Assembly (NCBI GenBank): GCA_008477525.1
Contig: SPDT01000007.1
Location: 868,001 to 932,000, forward strand
Reading direction: 5' to 3'
Length of the DNA stretch: 64,000 nt
Source of the DNA: Hypomyces perniciosus
Lineage: Eukaryota; Ascomycota; Sordariomycetes; Hypocreales; Hypocreaceae
Positions 61,109 to 64,000 of this stretch are shown in pieces; position 1 is the first letter of the stretch; every line of letters begins with the position of its first letter. A program made the position numbers and the translations under genes. The notes under the pieces were generated by a model. It was not told the DNA's origin and made no database searches. It saw nothing but the letters and a program-made list of their open reading frames with translations.

Positions 61109-61808
61109 ATGGTCAGCGCAAACCCGCACTCTCTAGGGAATCAAGACGCCAAACTAACACCTGCAACAGTCGGCCCAGAACTCGGCGGGCATCCAGACCC
61201 TCCTCGATGTGCGTCGCCATCTGCGCACTGTTGATGCTTGCTTTTCGTGTACTTACATCTTACCTCCAGGCTGAGCGAGAAGCGTCCAAGATTGTCCAGA
61301 AAGGTAAGCAAGCCCCCCCCCCCCCCTTACTCTACTCGCGTTGGCATGGATCCTAACTCGTGGCGCGCATATAGCTCGAGAATGTGAGTAGCATCTTCCG
61401 CCTTCCTATCGCCGTCCACGAAGGACCTTTCGATTGACCATGTCTGCCGCATATAGTCCGCACGAAGCGCGTCAAGGATGCCCGCGATGATGCCAAGAAG
61501 GAGATAGCAGCATACAAGGCTCAAAAGGAAGACGAATTCAAGAAGTTCGAGGCCGAGGTATGCACGTCTCTATCCCTCCCGATACACAAGGCCGAATCGA
61601 TGTTGTCATCTATCGTATTATTGTCTGGATCATTGACACCATGCAGCACAGCAAGGGCAACGAGGCGGCTGAGGAGGAAGCGGACAAGGAGGCCGACAAG
61701 GAAATCGAAGTGATCAAGGCGGCAGGACAGACGAATCAGGCTGCTGTTGTCAAGAACTTGCTGAATGCGGTGTTTGATGTCAAGCCTGTTCCCCCGTCGG
61801 CGGCATGA
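61109..61808 (+). CDS. VMA10: V-type ATPase subunit G (Vma10)
   Basis: Six exons (61109-61111, 61170-61208, 61270-61303, 61375-61383, 61457-61557, 61647-61808) encode 115 aa, the normal family length. Exon 1 is only the ATG and exon 4 has 9 nt. Assembled protein: MSAQNSAGIQTLLDAERE, ASKIVQKAREFRTKRV, KDARDDAKKEIAAYKAQKED, then a helical C-terminus ending VKPVPPSAA. Subunit G forms, with subunit E, the peripheral stalk of the vacuolar H+-ATPase. The first donor is GTCAGC, weaker than consensus, but splicing there gives the conserved MSAQNSAGIQ start, and reading through would not. Intron 3 begins with GTAAGC and contains 14 consecutive C. Confidence 0.93.
61313..61326. repeat. C14 homopolymer in VMA10 intron 3
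   Basis: Fourteen consecutive C bases lie 9 nt after the 5' splice site of the third VMA10 intron. Exact length could be a sequencing or assembly estimate. Confidence 0.8.
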
Positions 61809-61947
61809 GCGGGAGGATGAGGTGCGAGAACATGACAAGACACACTATACATAGATGCGGGAAGACTCCGAGGCCGAGGTGGAATTCAAAACTGCCCTAT
61901 AATATTACATTTTCGTCCAGTCGCTGATGATCTTTTGACCTTTGACC

Positions 61948-63818
61948 CTATCGCAGGAATTCTAATAGTGTACGCAACATTTCACCCATATCCTTGCTAT
62001 CCTCCTCTGTGGTATCCAGTCCGTCCAATTGCTCCCGCAGTGTTGCCTTGATTAACCCAAAGTCCTCATCTCTCTCCGCCAGTAGTTGCTTGATTTTCTG
62101 TTTCGCTCCGCTGTCCTCAGCCACTAGCCAGGCTAGTATCACATCGATCAGTTGGAGTGTGAATAGCCCAGCGTCCAGTCTTCGCGAGAGCAGTTCAACC
62201 CCCTCATCCTCGCCATCGGCTGGCCCCTGGTTCCTCTTGTGCTCTTCTTCAGCCGTCTTGACGCGGGTGGTGTAGTCCCTGCGTAGTTTCACAAGCTTGG
62301 TGATCTTCTCGTAGCTCTTCTCGACAAACTTGGCCAACAGCCGTATTCGCTCGGCTGATTCGGCGGGGAAGAACCGCAGCATCGAGGCGAATATGCCGAG
62401 CAAGTAAGTGATAAGGCGGCCATCTTGGGTCTTATTGAACAAGGTGAAGGTAGCCTTTAGTCCGCCGGCCTCAACTAACTTCTGGCACACTTCCACACTG
62501 GCTGTTCCTCCTGCGGCGTGATCTAGCAGGCGCAAAGCGGAAGGCTTGGCCAATTTGCTCTCTTTTAACATGATGAGACAGAGCTCAGTTCCCTCAGCCT
62601 CGATGAATTTGCTCTTGCCTGAAGGCTCGTCGACGAGACATGTCAGAGCTTCGAATAAGTTCTCCATGTACTCCTCCTCTTCGCTGCCCTTGTCAGGGTC
62701 TAGCTTGCGATATGGAGCGACCAATTGGAGCATAATATCAATGGTGTCGAGGCTGGCAAGTTTGCGACGATTTTCGGGGCCCGATTGGGCGAGGATGGCG
62801 AGGATTTCTGCGGCGTATTGTTTGTTCTGGGTAAGGGGCGACTCTGTTCGCTGAATGCGTTGCAGTAGCCATTCCAATAATTTATCCTCCTGACCCATTC
62901 GTATCGCAATTGGCTTTCGAGAGCAGAGATTCTCCATCACACCGAGAGAATAGTAGACGCCGTTGCGGTCGGATTCGTCGTCCTCATTGAGGCGAGAAAA
63001 GTTGGAGACGAGCAGACTTAGGAGATCGTTATCGATCAAAGCATCGACCAGGGCATCCCATTGTGCATCCTCGGCAGCTACATCCTCATCCGTGAGCTCG
63101 CCAATTATCTCAATCGCATCGATAGAGATATCGGTGTTCTCATGTGCCAGCAAGCCAACCAAACTGCCCACGCATCCCAGCTTCACAAAATCACCGTACA
63201 ACTCTGGGTGCTCAGCCAGGATAGAGAGTCCCTTGATTTCAGAATCAAGGTCAGCTTCGCTGCTGATGAATTTCTGTGGATCGTCCTCGAACTTGGCGCG
63301 CAGTTCGGCGTTCTTGGTGATGCGCTTCTCGAAGCTCAGCGCCGTCTTTCGCAGCCAACCCGCATCGATTGTATCCGGCGCCTTGCCGGAATCGGCTTCG
63401 TCTACGAAATCGAGGATTTGAGATTCTTGCTTGGAGATGCCTCCGCCGAAGAAGCGGCCTTCCTCATCCTCGCCGCCATCGTCCTCTGGTGGTAGTTCGG
63501 GGCCGAAGTCCTGGTCGTCTTCGTCTTCGTTGATCTCGGGAACATCCTCGACGTGCGCTCTGCGGTTTGAATCGTCGGCGCTTAGTTTGCTCGCCTTGTA
63601 TACCTCATCTGTGCAAGTTTTGCAGTTAGCATAGGCAGGCAAATGCGATCCGGTTGGAGCCTCGTACTTGGATCGCGGAGAGGCTGCTCGAGCTTTCGTT
63701 TGCTGGGGATGCCGGATTTCTGCAAAACAGTTAGAATAATTATTGCCGAAGAACCTAGAATCAAGATGGTATAAAAAGCTGTTTCACAAACCTTGAAGAT
63801 ATCGTCGATGCTCGCCAT
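61948..63818 (-). CDS. ctnnbl1: Beta-catenin-like protein 1 (CTNNBL1)
   Basis: Three exons on the minus strand (63818-63792, 63719-63668, 63608-61948) encode about 579 aa, close to the 563 aa of the human protein. The N-terminus MASIDDIFKKSGIPSKRKLE carries an NLS-like patch. An acidic linker (EDVPEINEDEDDQDFGPELPPED) precedes the armadillo-like repeat core: DLDSEIKGLSILAEHPELYGDFV, LVGLLAHENTDISIDAIEIIGELTDEDV and YYSLGVMENLCSRKP. CTNNBL1 is an ARM-fold protein of the Prp19/CDC5L spliceosomal complex that binds NLS-type peptides. The first donor is GTTTGT, non-consensus but required for phase and motif continuity. The gene is convergent with VMA10, 139 bp apart. Confidence 0.93.
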
Positions 63819-64000
63819 GATGTCTGTCGCGTTGGCTATCAAGCAGCTCGCGTCGCTGGACTAAGGTCCATGCCTTTCACCTCTTATCAAAACCCCTGTC
63901 CCTCGATTGCTGCAATGATGCAGGGCGATAGGGATATATCAGGAATTACACTCTACAGGAGGGTTAGGCGCGAGGGGAGCGAATCAGGAGCCCTGGAGAC
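63819..64000. other. Promoter side of CTNNBL1 and window edge
   Basis: Upstream flank of CTNNBL1; nothing else can be supported before the window ends. Confidence 0.6.

Overview
This window is nuclear DNA of a filamentous ascomycete, most likely a Sordariomycete and perhaps Hypocreales (the class is inferred from gene content, not tested). The evidence is many short GT-AG introns (about 50-120 nt) with CTNAC-like branch sites, monocistronic genes on both strands, and fungal families: a HET-domain protein, a Som1/Flo8-type LisH regulator, a Ste2-type pheromone receptor, an OPT transporter and a fungal indoleamine 2,3-dioxygenase. I rebuilt 22 protein genes by joining exons so that reading phase and conserved family sequence agree, plus one intron-containing tRNA gene.

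Layout. 0-9.3 kb: a Q-rich coiled-coil protein, then a divergent pair, an Mlo2/UBR7-type UBR-box protein and the replicative helicase subunit MCM2, sharing a 439-bp promoter with MluI cell-cycle boxes. 9.3-12.4 kb is gene-free. 12.4-17.8 kb: an MFS sugar transporter convergent with a calpain-like cysteine protease. 20-25 kb: a seven-knuckle Gis2/CNBP protein and an unrecognised two-TM protein. 26-34 kb: the U5 snRNP 40-kDa WD40 protein divergent from TRAPP subunit Bet3, then the Som1/Flo8 regulator. 35-43 kb: an unrecognised 254-aa protein, tRNA-Val(AAC), a 60-aa tail-anchored protein resembling Tom6, an unrecognised Ser/Pro-rich gene interrupted by an in-frame stop or an atypical intron, and the alpha-pheromone receptor Ste2/Pre-2. 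44-55 kb: ESCRT-I Vps23, an OPT peptide transporter, a HET-domain protein and indoleamine 2,3-dioxygenase, with long gene-poor spacers. 56-64 kb: a dense housekeeping block of RPB2, PET117, VMA10 and CTNNBL1.

How the genes relate. They do not form one pathway or a biosynthetic cluster. Most are single-copy core functions: replication, transcription, splicing, translation control, vesicle traffic and organelle biogenesis. These are interspersed with signalling and accessory genes (receptor, HET, OPT, sugar transporter, IDO). I saw no transposase, reverse transcriptase, CRISPR, prophage or obvious novel multigene system. The most interesting observations are small-scale: paired MCB boxes upstream of MCM2, a dispersed quasi-palindromic GTAC(GGA/GAA)GTAC motif confined to spacers, microexons of 3, 5, 9, 9 and 12 nt, a frame-preserving stop-free intron in the U5-40K gene, and the interrupted gene at 38.4-40.8 kb.
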